A program made the translations under genes and the position numbers. From Candidatus Nitrospira kreftii (GTDB lineage: Bacteria; Nitrospirota; Nitrospiria; Nitrospirales; Nitrospiraceae), in NCBI GenBank assembly GCA_014058405.1, contig CP047423.1, forward strand, positions 186,001-250,000: DNA of 64,000 nucleotides. The letters are read 5' to 3'. Below are positions 1 through 9,863 of the stretch, piece after piece (position 1 is the first letter of the stretch; every line of letters starts with the position of its first letter). The notes under the pieces were generated by a model. The model saw only the letters and a program-made list of their open reading frames with translations. It was not told the origin of the DNA and ran no database searches.

Positions 1-879
1 GACGGATAACACGTGCTGCCGGGGCACAGCGATGATGGCGAGATCCACTGATTCGGGAATCGTGTGTACTGAGGAATGGACAGGAACTCCGGCGATCTCT
101 GACCCATGTGGGTTGACCGGATAAATGGCACCTCGAAACTGATTGGTTCGGAGTGCATCGAGGAGTCGATAGCCGATGCTCTTTGGATCGCGCGATGCGC
201 CGACCACGGCTACGGATCGGGGGTGAAAAAACGGGCGGAGTGAAGCGGTGGTGGCAAGCCGTTCACGGACCTCGGCACGAGTGACGGTCGTTTCCGTGGG
301 GATCAGTGACAACTCCACTTCCATGGCCTCGCCTTCGTAGGCTTCATGGGTGGTAAACCCCGATTCTCGGAACACCTCGCGCATGGCCAGGTTATCGGCA
401 TGAGTGACAGCCCAAAGGTGAGTAAAGCTGTGTCGGATGGCGACTAAGGCCAGTCGTTCCAGCAGCAGCGTCCCTAGGCCTTTCCCATGAAACCCATCGT
501 CCACGGCCATGGCCACTTCCGCCGTCCGCCCGTTCCTCGCCCAGTAAGACCCAGCGGCGATAATACGCGGCATGCTTTCCGATACTCGCGTCACGATCAG
601 CGTGAACTGTGAACGTGGGTTAGCAGAACTACACAAGGCGGCGACACTGTCAGAAGACGGTGAGCTTTCCGAGAAAAATCGGTGGCGTCTCGATTCAAGG
701 GATAGCCGATCGACGAACTGTTGCATCATCGGTGCATCCGACGGTTCAGCCGGTCGGATTGCGGCGGTCGATCCATCACGCATGATGAGCGAGCCGGACT
801 CACTGTGATCGCTCTCCAGCGGCGGAATGTAGAGGGGGCGAACGGATCGCATCGTACGTGTATCTAAAGCGCCAGCCAT
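1..879 (-). CDS. GNAT acetyltransferase fused to acyl-CoA synthetase (NDP-forming) CoA-binding domain, partial
   Basis: The gene reads leftward from an ATG at 879 and runs off the window edge, so only about 293 N-terminal residues are visible. Residues about 30-180 form a GNAT acetyltransferase domain; the acetyl-CoA loop appears as GFHGKGLGTLLLERL. Residues about 200-293 begin a Rossmann CoA-binding domain (HPRSVAVVGASRDPKSIGY, then YPVNPHGSEIAGV) as in ADP-forming acetyl-CoA synthetases. By family, such fusions are Pat-type protein lysine acetyltransferases, often regulating acetyl-CoA synthetase. That fits an acs gene a few kilobases upstream on the same strand, but the link is inference. 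The start overlaps the stop of the preceding gene by 16 bases. The remaining domains lie outside the window. Confidence 0.8.
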   Translation of the reverse strand, partial: MAGALDTRTMRSVRPLYIPPLESDHSESGSLIMRDGSTAAIRPAEPSDAPMMQQFVDRLSLESRRHRFFSESSPSSDSVAALCSSANPRSQFTLIVTRVSESMPRIIAAGSYWARNGRTAEVAMAVDDGFHGKGLGTLLLERLALVAIRHSFTHLWAVTHADNLAMREVFRESGFTTHEAYEGEAMEVELSLIPTETTVTRAEVRERLATTASLRPFFHPRSVAVVGASRDPKSIGYRLLDALRTNQFRGAIYPVNPHGSEIAGVPVHSSVHTIPESVDLAIIAVPRQHVLSV

Positions 880-1990
880 TCGGGTTTCACTATGAACACC
901 AGACCCAAGCCGAACATCACCGCTCCACTGGTCAGTTTCAACCAGCGCCCGGCACGTTCCTGCAACTTTCTACGACTCAATGTGACCACGGCAATTGACA
1001 CCATGACACTATCATCAAGAATGTAGGCCAGGTTATACAACCCTAGATAACCATAGTATTTCCACGTCGGCAACTGCTGCATCGCGAGAATCTGTGTGTA
1101 AAGTGCCGGGAATCCGGCAGTACAGAGCAGTTCGATCATGTTGACGAGGCAGGCGAGTACGACAATTCCCACCATGGCTCCGGTGAGGTTCTCAGCTTGG
1201 AGTATCCCTCTCACCCTGGCGTAGAATCCGGGCTTGGCTGATTCAGGAATGCTCAATGAGATCCCGCGGTGAAGAGCAAAGAACTCTTTGACATTGACCG
1301 CCCCCACGAACAGGGCCAGGCCGCCATGAACGCAAAATAGATCAATCCGCTGAAGAGGACGAATGTTCCGGCGATGAAGGCCATCTTTCGCCGATCTTGA
1401 AGATTGACAAGCAACGACATCAGAAACAGCAATACCCACATCGCGCAGGGATTGAATCCGTCCAACAATCCGATGGTGACGGTGAACAGTGGAAGGCCGA
1501 GATCCCTCACTCGAAGCTCACCGAACCACGCGGTCTTGATGCGTTCCGCGGCGAGCGGCGCTTCTCCGGCTTGTGTGCGCTGGTCGAGCCTGGCGCGAAT
1601 CTCAGCTCCGGTTGTGTCGGAGGAGAGGAATCCCACGATTAGTTCTGTGCCTATGAGGAAGGTGGGAACGCCAATGCTGGTCATACCTCGGTCGGAAAAG
1701 AGAGCCGCGAGTCGCTGCCGCGCGGCTGAGTGATCCGCGATGTCGTAGACGAAGATCTGAAGCCCCGGTCGCTCACGCCGCAATTCGTCGAGAAAGACTT
1801 TCGCGGCTTCGCAGTGAGGGCAGCCTGCGTGCACGAAGACTTCGAGATCTGGGAACGGTTCGTCGGCTGCGGTTGGCGCCCCGCTCCCTAGTATGAGGGT
1901 GAGGAGGACAAGGCCGGTGCCGATTGCCCGGACGAACTCCCATCTGCTCTGACGATGTGGACGGAACACTACGTCTCGTTTTCTTACCAC
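864..1990 (-). pseudogene. Thioredoxin-like / DsbD-like membrane thiol-disulfide protein, frameshifted
   Basis: Two overlapping frames together make one protein. The first (from a GTG at 1990) has a signal peptide, a thioredoxin-like domain with CPHC (VHAGCPHCEAAKVFL), a cis-Pro segment (GVPTFLIG), and the first membrane helices with NPCAMWVLLF. It reaches FAFMAAW and then leaves frame. The second frame continues with LALFVGAVNVKEFF and three more helices carrying a conserved Cys (ELLCTAGFPALYTQIL), ending at 864. A net +1 or -2 base change near 1311-1320, in a GGCCTGGCCC stretch, would rejoin them. By family this is a periplasmic thiol oxidoreductase joined to a CcdA/DsbD-type electron-transfer membrane domain. 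It may be a true pseudogene, a sequencing error or, less likely, a recoded gene. The start is uncertain. Confidence 0.75.
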
Positions 1991-2139
1991 ATCAAACCCT
2001 GCCAAGCGTCTGAGGTGCGACGGCACATCCAATGTGCGTTGATCTGTCAAGGTGCCGCAGGATCTGTGACGAACAGGGCCTCGTTGGAAAGCGTGATGAG
2101 CAACTCCCATTCGGTCCAAACGAAGACCGTGAGGATCGT

Positions 2140-2412
2140 CTAATTGACGGGAGAGGGAGAGCCACTTGCTCGCTTGCCTGACAACTGCTCCACACAACCA
2201 TTGAGCGTGCCGTACTTCGGATAGTCGGTTTCCGGGATCTCTACACCGAAGGTTTTGTGGATCATGATCACGAAATTGAGGAAGTCCATCGAGTCAATAT
2301 CCAACTGATCACGGAAGCTGACGTCAGGGTTCAAGACTGTGACGTCTGCTTCCGGCGCGATCTCGCTAAGGAGGCGAAGGATCGTCTGGCTGATTTCATC
2401 CGGCGTGTTCAT
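2140..2412 (-). CDS. Acyl carrier protein
   Basis: This 90-residue protein has the acyl carrier protein fold pattern. The phosphopantetheine attachment serine sits in [11 protein letters not shown] (Ser near residue 41), and the helix after it is acidic and hydrophobic as expected. Length is normal for a free-standing ACP, with a short polar C-terminal tail. Its ATG overlaps the end of the E2 acyltransferase gene (ATGA-type overlap at 2409-2412), so it is probably translationally coupled to the 2-oxoacid dehydrogenase genes. An ACP in this position is unusual. It may receive or store an acyl group made by the complex, but no sequence evidence shows which substrate. Confidence 0.88.
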   Translation of the reverse strand: MNTPDEISQTILRLLSEIAPEADVTVLNPDVSFRDQLDIDSMDFLNFVIMIHKTFGVEIPETDYPKYGTLNGCVEQLSGKRASGSPSPVN

Positions 2413-3575
2413 AGCTCCCCTGGCTCCTGTAGCAAACGATCGACGGTTGAAAGAAAGACCCCACCACGGTGGCCGTCAGTCACGCGATGATCCGCAGATA
2501 GGCTTGCCGTTACCACCGGCCTCGAGAGCACCTGTCCCTCGACGACCCAGGGGCGTTCTACAACTTTTCCAAACCCGACGAGGGCAACCTGCGGAGGATA
2601 GATGACCCCGAAGACGGTCTCTACCCCCTGCTCACCGAGGCTCGTGACGGTGATCGTGGGATCAGAGAATTCCGAACTGCGTAAGGTGCCCGCGCGGGCC
2701 CGCTTGACCACGTCTTGAAAACGCATCATCAACTCGCCAAGAGTCTGCTTGTCAGTATGGTGAATGGCCGGCGCGACGAGGCCGCCTTGGCGCAACGACA
2801 CTGCCACGCCGACGTGGATGTCCGGGCTTTGAACAGCGGCACTTTCTTTCCAAAGCGCGTTCAACTCCGGCACCTGCCGAAGCGCCAAGGCCACGGCCTT
2901 AATTAACAAGACACCATACAGGAGTCGATCCGTCACGGGGCGTTTGAGGTTTTCTTCCTTCAGCCAAGTCATGGCACGACCCATGTCGATAGTGGCGCTG
3001 AGGTAATAATGGGGAATCTCGCGCTTCGACCGTGCCATTGCGGCGGCGATGGTCTCCCGCATTCGCGCCTGGCGGTCTGCCGAAACGGTCGGTGGTTCCT
3101 TCGTCGGTGTCTCAGCCGCAGCACGGACATCCTCGAGAGCGATGGCGCCACCGGGGCCGGTGCCTTTCAGAGCTGAAGGATCGACGCGAAGTTCCGCTGC
3201 GAGCTGTTTGGCAGCGGGTGAAATGCGCAATCGACCTGGCTCGGGCGGTGGAGAGACGACCGGTTCTCTAACTGGGGAAGGGGACGATTCCTTTACCGGT
3301 GTAGCCTCAGTCCCTGCCTCACCCGGTCCAACCGGTTTTCCCTCTTCTTGGATGATGGCCATCACCGTGCCGACCGGGACCGTTTCACCGGGCTTCGTGA
3401 TCAGTTGGTGAATAACGCCGGTATAGAACGATTCAATCTCGATCGCGGACTTCTCGGTGTCCACTTCCGCGATGATCTCCCCTTTGGTCACCCGGTCGCC
3501 GGCCTTCTTCTTCCATTCGACCAACGTGCCTTGGGTCATGTCTGAGCCCAGCGTCGGCATCACAAATTCAGTCAT
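2409..3575 (-). CDS. pdhC: 2-oxoacid dehydrogenase E2, dihydrolipoyllysine acetyltransferase
   Basis: The 388-residue protein has the full E2 layout. An N-terminal lipoyl domain carries the lipoylated lysine in [13 protein letters not shown] (residues about 35-47). A Pro/Ala/Glu-rich linker follows, then a peripheral-subunit-binding domain ([19 protein letters not shown]). The C-terminal catalytic domain ends with the active-site pattern [10 protein letters not shown]. The open frame extends 75 codons further upstream, but the ATG at 3575 gives [13 protein letters not shown], the standard E2 start. It transfers the acetyl group from E1 through lipoamide to CoA in the cytoplasm. It lies in a compact operon after E1alpha and E1beta. 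No E3 gene is in the window. An acetoin dehydrogenase E2 is the main alternative. Confidence 0.92.
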   Translation of the reverse strand: MTEFVMPTLGSDMTQGTLVEWKKKAGDRVTKGEIIAEVDTEKSAIEIESFYTGVIHQLITKPGETVPVGTVMAIIQEEGKPVGPGEAGTEATPVKESSPSPVREPVVSPPPEPGRLRISPAAKQLAAELRVDPSALKGTGPGGAIALEDVRAAAETPTKEPPTVSADRQARMRETIAAAMARSKREIPHYYLSATIDMGRAMTWLKEENLKRPVTDRLLYGVLLIKAVALALRQVPELNALWKESAAVQSPDIHVGVAVSLRQGGLVAPAIHHTDKQTLGELMMRFQDVVKRARAGTLRSSEFSDPTITVTSLGEQGVETVFGVIYPPQVALVGFGKVVERPWVVEGQVLSRPVVTASLSADHRVTDGHRGGVFLSTVDRLLQEPGEL

Positions 3576-3627
3576 GGCTGAGACTCTGTGGGGTGTGATG
3601 AGAGAGGAAAAGAGAACTGTACATATG

Positions 3628-4602
3628 TCATCCCATGAGATTGCGCACGGTGCTGATAATCTTCTCTGGCTGTGGGAGCGCGGCGTCTTCCAAATGTTTC
3701 GGATAGGGGATCGGCACTTCGGCGCTGCAAACACGAGCCACCGGGCCGTCGAGATCATAGAAAGCCCCTTCCATGATCTGTGCAATGACCTCTGCGGCAA
3801 AACTGCCGGTTCGCCACCCTTCGTCGATGACCACCGCTCGGTGAGTCTTCTTTACGGAAGCGAGTATCGTCGCCTGGTCAAGAGGGCGCAGCACGCGGAG
3901 ATCGACAACCTCTGCATGGATGCCTTCTTCGGCAAGCGCCTCGGCAGCCTGCAGCGCCTTCCACAGCGAGCCGCCGAACGTGATCAGGCTCACGTCCTTC
4001 CCTTGCCGGCGCACAGCCGCCCTCGTAATGTCGACAGGCAGCGCGCCTTCGTCGAACTCCCCTTCCATTGGATATAAATAGGCATGTTCAAAAATGAAGA
4101 CCGGGTCCGGGTCCTTCAGGGCCGCCGGCAACATGCCTTTCGCATCGGTCACGGTCGCAGGCGTGAGGACCGTGATGCCGGGGATGTGGGCATACCAGCC
4201 TTCCAGACTATGGGAATGCTGGGCGGCGACTTGGCGGCCAGCTCCGGTAGCCATGCGCACGACGAGCGGAATACTAAACTGTCCGCCGGACATGTGGCGA
4301 ATCGTCGCGGCGTTGTTCACGATCTGATCGAGGGCGAGCAGGCTGAAATTGACCGTCATCACTTCCACGATCGGCCTCATGCCGCCCAACGCGGCTCCGA
4401 TGCCGGCGCCAACGAAGGAGCTTTCGGACAGGGGTGTATCTCGGATGCGCTCCGGCCCGAATTCTTCGAGAAACCCCTTGCTACAGGCATAGGTCCCACC
4501 GTACTTGCCGACGTCTTCGCCCATCAGAAACACGCGTGGGTCCTTCTCCAACGCCTCATGGAGTCCGGCTCGAACGGCTTCTCTGTATGTCATTTTGGTC
4601 AT
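3628..4602 (-). CDS. pdhB: Pyruvate (2-oxoacid) dehydrogenase E1 component, beta subunit
   Basis: The 324-residue protein matches the E1-beta family over its whole usual length. It has the N-terminal transketolase-like pyrimidine-binding domain ([29 protein letters not shown], shown here only through GEDVG), the segment [22 protein letters not shown], and a C-terminal transketolase domain ([34 protein letters not shown]). With the alpha subunit it forms the TPP-dependent decarboxylating enzyme that loads the lipoyl arm of E2. It lies 23 bases after the alpha-subunit gene. Substrate is most likely pyruvate; acetoin or a branched-chain oxoacid cannot be excluded from sequence alone. Confidence 0.92.
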   Translation of the reverse strand: MTKMTYREAVRAGLHEALEKDPRVFLMGEDVGKYGGTYACSKGFLEEFGPERIRDTPLSESSFVGAGIGAALGGMRPIVEVMTVNFSLLALDQIVNNAATIRHMSGGQFSIPLVVRMATGAGRQVAAQHSHSLEGWYAHIPGITVLTPATVTDAKGMLPAALKDPDPVFIFEHAYLYPMEGEFDEGALPVDITRAAVRRQGKDVSLITFGGSLWKALQAAEALAEEGIHAEVVDLRVLRPLDQATILASVKKTHRAVVIDEGWRTGSFAAEVIAQIMEGAFYDLDGPVARVCSAEVPIPYPKHLEDAALPQPEKIISTVRNLMG

Positions 4603-4624
4603 GGTGCCTCAATCAGCATAGCCA

Positions 4625-5644
4625 TCAGGCGTCAGCCGTGAGTTGACCACCGAAAGCTGACTGCTGGGGGCCAGTCGCCGGCGTATACACATCTCGAGTG
4701 AGATCCTCGATTGGTTCCCACTCTCCGGCCTCTGCAAACGCCACCGCGTCGGCAATTTCAGCAGCGATAGCAGTCTCTATCTTTTCAACATCGGCATCGC
4801 GAAGCAGCGCCAGTGCGCGTAGGTGTTGCTCGAATGAAGCAATCGGGTCCCGTTGTTTCCATTGAGCCACTTCCTCCTTCGTGCGATACAGTTCGGCGTC
4901 GTACATGGAGTGGGCTCGGAACCGGTAGGTGCGATACTCAATGAAGTAGGGTCCGCTGCCTTGCCGTATGAGATTCACGGCTTTCCTCGTGGCGGCTTCC
5001 ACCGCCAGGACATCCATCCCGTCCACGGCCTCGGCTGGAATGGCATAGGCGTCGGCCTTGCGGGCGATGTCCGTCTGCGATTGGTGTCTTCCGAGTGCGG
5101 TTCCCATCGCGTAAAGATTATTTTCACAGAGGAACAACACCGGAAGCTTCCAAAGCGCGGCGAGGTTGAGGGACTCATGAAACTCCCCTTCAGCCACGGC
5201 GCCGTCGCCGAAGAAGCAGGCAGTCACTCGACGGCGTTGCTGCATGTTGTCGGCCAGCGCGAGTCCCACTGCGACCGGTAGCCCTCCACCGACAATGGCC
5301 AGGCCACCATAGAAGCGACGTGTGGCGTCGAAGAAGTGCATGGAACCGCCCCGTCCTCGTGCGCAGCCGTTCACTTTCCCGTAGAGCTCCGCCATCAGTG
5401 GCCTCATCGGTGTCCCCCGTATCAGCGCATGGCCATGCTCGCGATAGGTGCCGACGATCGCCTCCTCCGGTGTGAAACAGGGCAAGGCACCGGCTGCGAC
5501 CGCCTCCTCGCCGATGTAGAGATGGAGGAAGCCTCGAATCTTGCCTAGGCTATAAAGTTCTGCGCACTTTTCCTCAAACCGTCGGATGCGGAGCATTTGA
5601 CGGAGCAATTCAAAGGCATGGTCACGATTGATCGGCGGTGTCAT
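4625..5644 (-). CDS. pdhA: Pyruvate (2-oxoacid) dehydrogenase E1 component, alpha subunit
   Basis: The 339-residue protein is a TPP-binding E1-alpha. The TPP/Mg motif is [20 protein letters not shown] followed by LFLCENN (residues about 160-190). Upstream sit the conserved [11 protein letters not shown] and [10 protein letters not shown] segments. The phosphorylation-loop region appears as [13 protein letters not shown]. It decarboxylates pyruvate and passes the hydroxyethyl unit to E2. Its ATG overlaps the acs stop by four bases (5641-5644), so acs and pdh are translationally coupled. A C-terminal extension after [10 protein letters not shown] is short and of unknown role. Confidence 0.92.
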   Translation of the reverse strand: MTPPINRDHAFELLRQMLRIRRFEEKCAELYSLGKIRGFLHLYIGEEAVAAGALPCFTPEEAIVGTYREHGHALIRGTPMRPLMAELYGKVNGCARGRGGSMHFFDATRRFYGGLAIVGGGLPVAVGLALADNMQQRRRVTACFFGDGAVAEGEFHESLNLAALWKLPVLFLCENNLYAMGTALGRHQSQTDIARKADAYAIPAEAVDGMDVLAVEAATRKAVNLIRQGSGPYFIEYRTYRFRAHSMYDAELYRTKEEVAQWKQRDPIASFEQHLRALALLRDADVEKIETAIAAEIADAVAFAEAGEWEPIEDLTRDVYTPATGPQQSAFGGQLTADA

Positions 5645-7407
5645 GAGCCAGCCTCCAATGTCGACGTATCGCCTTCAGGTAACCCCAGCTCTCTGGCTTT
5701 CAGCAGCCTTCGCATGATCTTGCCGCTGCGCGTCTTCGGCAGTGTCGGCAAGAACGCAATTTCCTTTGGCGCCACGGCGGCGCCAAGTCGTGCGCGCGCA
5801 AAGCCGAGCAGTTCACGACGCAACTCATCGCTGGGCTCAAATCCATCCTTCAGCGACACGAAGGCTTTCACCACCTCCATGGCCACCGGGTCCGGCTTCC
5901 CGATGACGCCGGCTTCCGCCACGGCCTTGTGTTCGATCAGCACGCTTTCCACTTCGAAAGGCCCGATGAGGTGGCCGGAGGTCTTGATCACGTCGTCTGC
6001 TCTGCCGACGAACCAGAAATAACCGTCTTCATCCTTCTTGGCCAGGTCGCCAGTCAAGTACCAGCCGTCGGCGAAACATTTCTTGTATCGCTCCGGTTCA
6101 TTCCAATACCCGCGAAACATGGAGGGCCATCCCGGCCGCAGGGCCAGTTCGCCCTGGACATCGGGCTTTTCGACGATCTCGACCTGCCCATCTTCAGTCC
6201 TGTGCACAATCGCGGCCTCAATACCGGGCAGCGGGCGCCCCATTGAACCGGGTCGGATGTCCATGGCGGCATAATTGGCGATCATGATACCGCCCGTTTC
6301 GGTCTGCCACCAATTGTCGTGGAACGGTTGGCCAAACGCTTCTCGTCCCCAGACGACGGCCTCTGGATTGAGAGGCTCGCCCACGCTGGCGAGAAAACGA
6401 AGGGGACGAAGATCATATTTTTTGACGAGCTCCACACCACCTTTCATCATCATGCGAATGGCGGTTGGAGCTGTGTACCACACGCTCACATGCTCGTCTT
6501 GCAGGATGCGGTACCAGCGTTCAGCATCGAAGTCCGCCTCATCCACGATGCTGGTTATGCCGTTGGTGAGCGGGGCGATGATCCCATAGGAGGTTCCCGT
6601 GACCCAGCCGGGATCTGCCGTACACCAAAACACGTCATTCTTGTGAAAATCCAGCGCGTACTTGCCGGTCATATGGTGAGCAACGACGGCCTGATGAACA
6701 TGGATGGCACCTTTGGGTGTGCCGGTCGTGCCGCTCGTAAAGTGGAGTAGCGCCATGTCCTCCGGATCTGTGGGCTGAATAGCAAAGGACGGACTGGCCT
6801 GCTGCATGAGGACGCCCAAATCGTGTGTACTGCCGATGGCAGTAGGTTGGCGGTCTTCTCCGATGAGCAAGACATGTTCGAGGCTCGGTATGGCCGCACG
6901 GATTGCGGCAACCTTCCGTTGATAAAGTGTGTTCGTGGTCACGAGGACCTTCGCCTGGCCAATGCTGAGTCGTGCCCGGATCGGCTCAGGGCCAAAGGCA
7001 GAAAACAGAGGGCAGAAGACACTACGATTTTTGAAGGTTCCGAGCGCGGCAATATAGAGCTCTGGGAGACGTCCGGCCAGAACAAACACGCGATCGCCCC
7101 TGTCGACGCCAAGCCCCTGAAGCACGTTCGCGAATCGATTCGTCAGCTCGCTCAGCCGGCTGTAGGAGTAATTCTCGACCGTTCCGTTCTTCCCCAGCCA
7201 TCTTATCGCCAGATGAGACGCGTGCGCTCCATCGGTATGACGATCAACGGCTTCATAGGCGATGTTGAGGCCTTGGCTGTGTGGAAGCCCATCCAGCTCT
7301 TGTCCGGCCCGATCCCATGAAAAGCATGAGCGGATGCTCTCGTAGTTGTGGAGATGCGGAACCGTTTCCCAATCCCGACGCGATTTGATGATAGTAGTCC
7401 ACCACAC
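5641..7407 (-). CDS. acs: Acetyl-CoA synthetase (AMP-forming)
   Basis: A 588-residue adenylate-forming enzyme. The ATP-binding loop is [20 protein letters not shown], followed by WWQTETGG, the hinge region [20 protein letters not shown], and the acetylation-site loop [17 protein letters not shown] near the C-terminus, whose lysine is the usual target of Pat-type acetyltransferases. Length is close to the shorter AcsA type. A GTG at 7407 is chosen because AAGGGGG lies about seven bases upstream and homologous N-termini begin near [10 protein letters not shown]; an ATG at 7437 is the alternative. It makes acetyl-CoA from acetate and ATP. It heads an operon with pdhABC and an ACP, and a GNAT/CoA-binding protein lies downstream on the same strand. 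Confidence 0.92.
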   Translation of the reverse strand: MWWTTIIKSRRDWETVPHLHNYESIRSCFSWDRAGQELDGLPHSQGLNIAYEAVDRHTDGAHASHLAIRWLGKNGTVENYSYSRLSELTNRFANVLQGLGVDRGDRVFVLAGRLPELYIAALGTFKNRSVFCPLFSAFGPEPIRARLSIGQAKVLVTTNTLYQRKVAAIRAAIPSLEHVLLIGEDRQPTAIGSTHDLGVLMQQASPSFAIQPTDPEDMALLHFTSGTTGTPKGAIHVHQAVVAHHMTGKYALDFHKNDVFWCTADPGWVTGTSYGIIAPLTNGITSIVDEADFDAERWYRILQDEHVSVWYTAPTAIRMMMKGGVELVKKYDLRPLRFLASVGEPLNPEAVVWGREAFGQPFHDNWWQTETGGIMIANYAAMDIRPGSMGRPLPGIEAAIVHRTEDGQVEIVEKPDVQGELALRPGWPSMFRGYWNEPERYKKCFADGWYLTGDLAKKDEDGYFWFVGRADDVIKTSGHLIGPFEVESVLIEHKAVAEAGVIGKPDPVAMEVVKAFVSLKDGFEPSDELRRELLGFARARLGAAVAPKEIAFLPTLPKTRSGKIMRRLLKARELGLPEGDTSTLEAGS

Positions 7408-7503
7408 GGAAGAGCCCCCTTCGCATGGGCTAGGCACGCTCTAGACCGATGTAAGCAGCCCGAAGAACCTTCACGATGTGTGCTGAAGGGCCACCGCCTC
7501 GTA

Positions 7504-7878
7504 CTAACTGCTGATGTCCGGTGGAGACATCGCTCTGATGTAGGACAGCACGTCCACCATTTGTTCATCCGTCAGCTTACCGCGAAAGCTATGCATCGGG
7601 CTGAACAAGACGCCATTCGAGATCGCGACGAGTAGTTCCCAATCGGTCTTCGAGCGACTGGTTTGAGATCGGAGATCGGCTGGCCTGACAATCAGATCTT
7701 GGCTGTCCGGTCCACTCCCGTCCAGGTTAGCTCCATGGCAACGGAGACACTGATGCTCATACACGTTCTGTCCGGCCTTCGAATCCCCTCGAATCGCTTG
7801 AGCCAAGACCACAGAGGTCGAGAGGGCGACGAACAAGAGTGCGAGAGTCGGCATCGTCTTCATCTTCGCTCCTTTCAC
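7504..7878 (-). CDS. Small c-type cytochrome
   Basis: The 124-residue protein has a cleavable signal peptide (LALLFVALSTSVVLAQA) and one haem-binding motif, CLRCHG, near residue 43. It also has a methionine-containing segment (FSPMHSFRGKLTDEQMVDVLSYIR) that can give the axial ligand. This is a class I monohaem cytochrome c, exported to the periplasm. It overlaps the end of the universal stress protein gene by four bases, so it is coupled to a stress operon. It probably acts as a small electron carrier, but its partner cannot be read from the sequence. A second protein of similar build is at 60309-60680. Confidence 0.88.
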   Translation of the reverse strand: MKGAKMKTMPTLALLFVALSTSVVLAQAIRGDSKAGQNVYEHQCLRCHGANLDGSGPDSQDLIVRPADLRSQTSRSKTDWELLVAISNGVLFSPMHSFRGKLTDEQMVDVLSYIRAMSPPDISS

Positions 7879-8732
7879 CGTAGAACAAGCACTGGACAGG
7901 TCACATGGTGAACGACGGCATGGGACACACTCCCTATGAGGAAGCGAGAAATGCCCCTGCGTCCATGTGACGTCACGACGACGAGGTCCATGGGCTTCGC
8001 CTCCTGTTCAATCACCGATGCGGCATGACCGGTGGTGACTTTCGTGCTGACTGTATATCGAGAGTTCAAGAGTTTGCCGGCGGTCGACTTGACTAGTTCC
8101 TCTGCATAGCGCTCGGCGCCCTCCCACCATGTTTTGGTCCCCAATGCGTCATAGGGGTCATCCACTCCGATCGGAACGACGACATGGAGGATGCAGAGGT
8201 CGGCGGGATCGGTGAAGGGATGCTGCATCAGCCATTTCACGATGTGGTCGGCGTCCTCTCGACACTCAATCGCGATGAGCACACGCTGCACCTTGCGCGC
8301 CGCGCCTCTGACGATCAAGGTCGGGCGGTAGCCGTGCAAGAGCACCCGATGGGACACGCTTCCGAGGACAACCTCCGAAAGACGGTTTCGTCCACGTACG
8401 CCGACGACGACAAGGTCGGCAGAGAGGGTCTTGGCGCTGTCGAGGATGAGCTGAGCGGGACTGCCGATTTCATTGACCTTCCTGATTGACTGGATCTCTG
8501 GTGGAACCATGGTGGCGGCGTGATCCAGAGCTTTGTTCCCTGCATCGACCATCGCCTTGTGGAAATCATCGTACCCTTGCAGGTTGCCGGCCTGGGCTAC
8601 GACCGGATGTTCCAAAATCCCTAACTCGACGCCGTGGACCAGCGTGACGTCGGTTGGACGATAAAGTTGAAATGTCTGGCTGACGGCAGCGAAAGACTGT
8701 TCCGACCAATCAACCCCGATGACGACTCTCAT
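7875..8732 (-). CDS. Universal stress protein, tandem UspA domains
   Basis: The protein has two UspA domains in tandem (about residues 1-145 and 150-285). Each carries the ATP-binding glycine pattern: GVRGRNRLSEVVLGSVSH in the first and HGRRGISRFLIGSVSH in the second. Each starts with a short beta strand ending in an acidic residue (VIGVDWSEQ; RVLIAIECRED). The ATG at 8732 gives MRVVIGVD, the normal start, and GGAAAGG precedes it. By family these are cytoplasmic nucleotide-binding stress proteins induced by starvation or respiratory stress. Neighbouring genes for a stress-type NTF2 protein, BCAM0308 protein, phosphoribosyltransferase and Hsp20 support a stress-survival operon. Confidence 0.93.
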   Translation of the reverse strand: MRVVIGVDWSEQSFAAVSQTFQLYRPTDVTLVHGVELGILEHPVVAQAGNLQGYDDFHKAMVDAGNKALDHAATMVPPEIQSIRKVNEIGSPAQLILDSAKTLSADLVVVGVRGRNRLSEVVLGSVSHRVLLHGYRPTLIVRGAARKVQRVLIAIECREDADHIVKWLMQHPFTDPADLCILHVVVPIGVDDPYDALGTKTWWEGAERYAEELVKSTAGKLLNSRYTVSTKVTTGHAASVIEQEAKPMDLVVVTSHGRRGISRFLIGSVSHAVVHHVTCPVLVLR

Positions 8733-8756
8733 GTCACAACCTTTCCCACCCACCTA

Positions 8757-9305
8757 TCAGAAGAGTGGATGTGGCGCGGTGCCAAACGGAAGCACGCGTG
8801 GTGATTCACCCACATTGCCACGAATACGCCATGTTCCGTCTTCAAGGACGAGATAATGTATTTCTTCATACCAGCTGTCGATGGGCACATACAGACCGCT
8901 GGTCTTCGATCTGGCCCAGAGATGGCCAGTACAGGTGACTTCCAGCACGGCGTCCTTCCCCGCTCCAACTTTGGTCATCTTCGTGAAAAGATGGGTACTG
9001 GCAATCTCCGAATACTCATCAAAAAGCTCTTTCCAGATCTTCCGAAGGTCATCTTTCTTGAGCCCATGGTAGTTGTATTGGGGAGAGTAGAGGGCCATGA
9101 CCTTTGCAAGGTCGTGGGTTTTGATGGCTTCTTCGGCCTGCTCAAAGGTCTCGACGACGGCTTTGAGCGTGGCCACGTCAACCTCGATCACCGAACCGGA
9201 TGGAGGAACGACGATTTTGGCCTCTGCTATCCCGATACCAGCAAGAAAGCTGATCAGGATGGTGAGATGAACGACTCTCAATAGGGATCTACCTTGTAAG
9301 CTCAA
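8757..9305 (-). CDS. Secreted SnoaL/NTF2-like protein
   Basis: The 182-residue protein has a clear signal peptide (TILISFLAGIGIAEA) and then a domain that looks like the SnoaL/DUF4440 NTF2-like fold. Signs are the long first helix (LKAVVETFEQAEEAIKTHD), the motif LAKVMALYSPQYNYHGLKKDD, and a final beta strand pair (YLVLEDGTWRIRGNVGES). By family such domains bind small ligands or act as accessory subunits; no catalytic residues can be assigned. It is probably periplasmic. It lies 24 bases upstream of the universal stress protein gene on the same strand, so it probably belongs to the same transcript. Confidence 0.65.
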   Translation of the reverse strand: MSLQGRSLLRVVHLTILISFLAGIGIAEAKIVVPPSGSVIEVDVATLKAVVETFEQAEEAIKTHDLAKVMALYSPQYNYHGLKKDDLRKIWKELFDEYSEIASTHLFTKMTKVGAGKDAVLEVTCTGHLWARSKTSGLYVPIDSWYEEIHYLVLEDGTWRIRGNVGESPRVLPFGTAPHPLF

Positions 9306-9355
9306 TCACCCCTCCTTCTGTTGCCGTCCTCGTGTCGGGACAGAATCAGGCGTCA

Positions 9356-9853
9356 TCATGTCCAGGTGATGCGCACGAAATCTTCATCTTGGTCGTAATG
9401 CAGCTCCAGTTCGCCGTGATAGGCATGCTTCAAACCTTCGCCGATACGTCTCGGTAAATGGCTATCGGTCGTGGCAATGACAAGACCCTCGGGCTTGGTC
9501 TCGATCGACATAATTCGAGAGAGAGGATGTTCCGTCTTTTCTATTTTTTCCGTATTCTTCACCAGACCGAGCACCTGTTCATGTTGCTCGTCTTTGAAAC
9601 TCCCTTTGAGTGTGACGAATCCCTTAGGGTATTTGTCGCGGATCCGCATGCAGGCGGGGCAGATGATCTCGTCGGCGTCGGCTGGCTTCGTGCCCCAGGT
9701 CCACCGTCCCTTGTGAAACGTTGCCCCGCATTCAGTGCAGACGGTCGGCTCTTTGAGCTTCCCGCGCAGTTTATAGGTGTCGTGCTGATACTCCTGGACG
9801 GTCCGATCGTGTCGAACCCCCAAGCCTGCTGGTGTCTTCATTTTTGCGGTCAT
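9356..9853 (-). CDS. BCAM0308-type zinc-ribbon protein
   Basis: The 165-residue protein has an N-terminal basic segment and then a zinc ribbon with CTECGATF and CPACMRIRDKYP (residues about 38-72). The rest alternates strands and helices with GFVTLKGSFKDEQHEQVLGLV and a C-terminal acidic end. It resembles the BCAM0308 family, which is recurrent beside stress genes and has a ribbon related to the NMD3 nuclear-export adaptor. The biochemical role is unknown; nucleic-acid or ribosome binding is inference from the ribbon. It sits between the NTF2-like gene and the phosphoribosyltransferase gene on the same strand, with short gaps. Confidence 0.72.
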   Translation of the reverse strand: MTAKMKTPAGLGVRHDRTVQEYQHDTYKLRGKLKEPTVCTECGATFHKGRWTWGTKPADADEIICPACMRIRDKYPKGFVTLKGSFKDEQHEQVLGLVKNTEKIEKTEHPLSRIMSIETKPEGLVIATTDSHLPRRIGEGLKHAYHGELELHYDQDEDFVRITWT

Positions 9854-9863
9854 GTGTGCTCCC

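Noticed and set aside
1397-1733. Rightward open frames opposite the thioredoxin-DsbD-like gene
   Set aside because: They are antisense to a gene with clear motifs, have no ribosome-binding site and no recognisable domain.
3457-4077. Rightward 206-codon frame opposite pdhB
   Set aside because: Antisense shadow of the E1-beta gene; composition follows the codon structure of the real gene.
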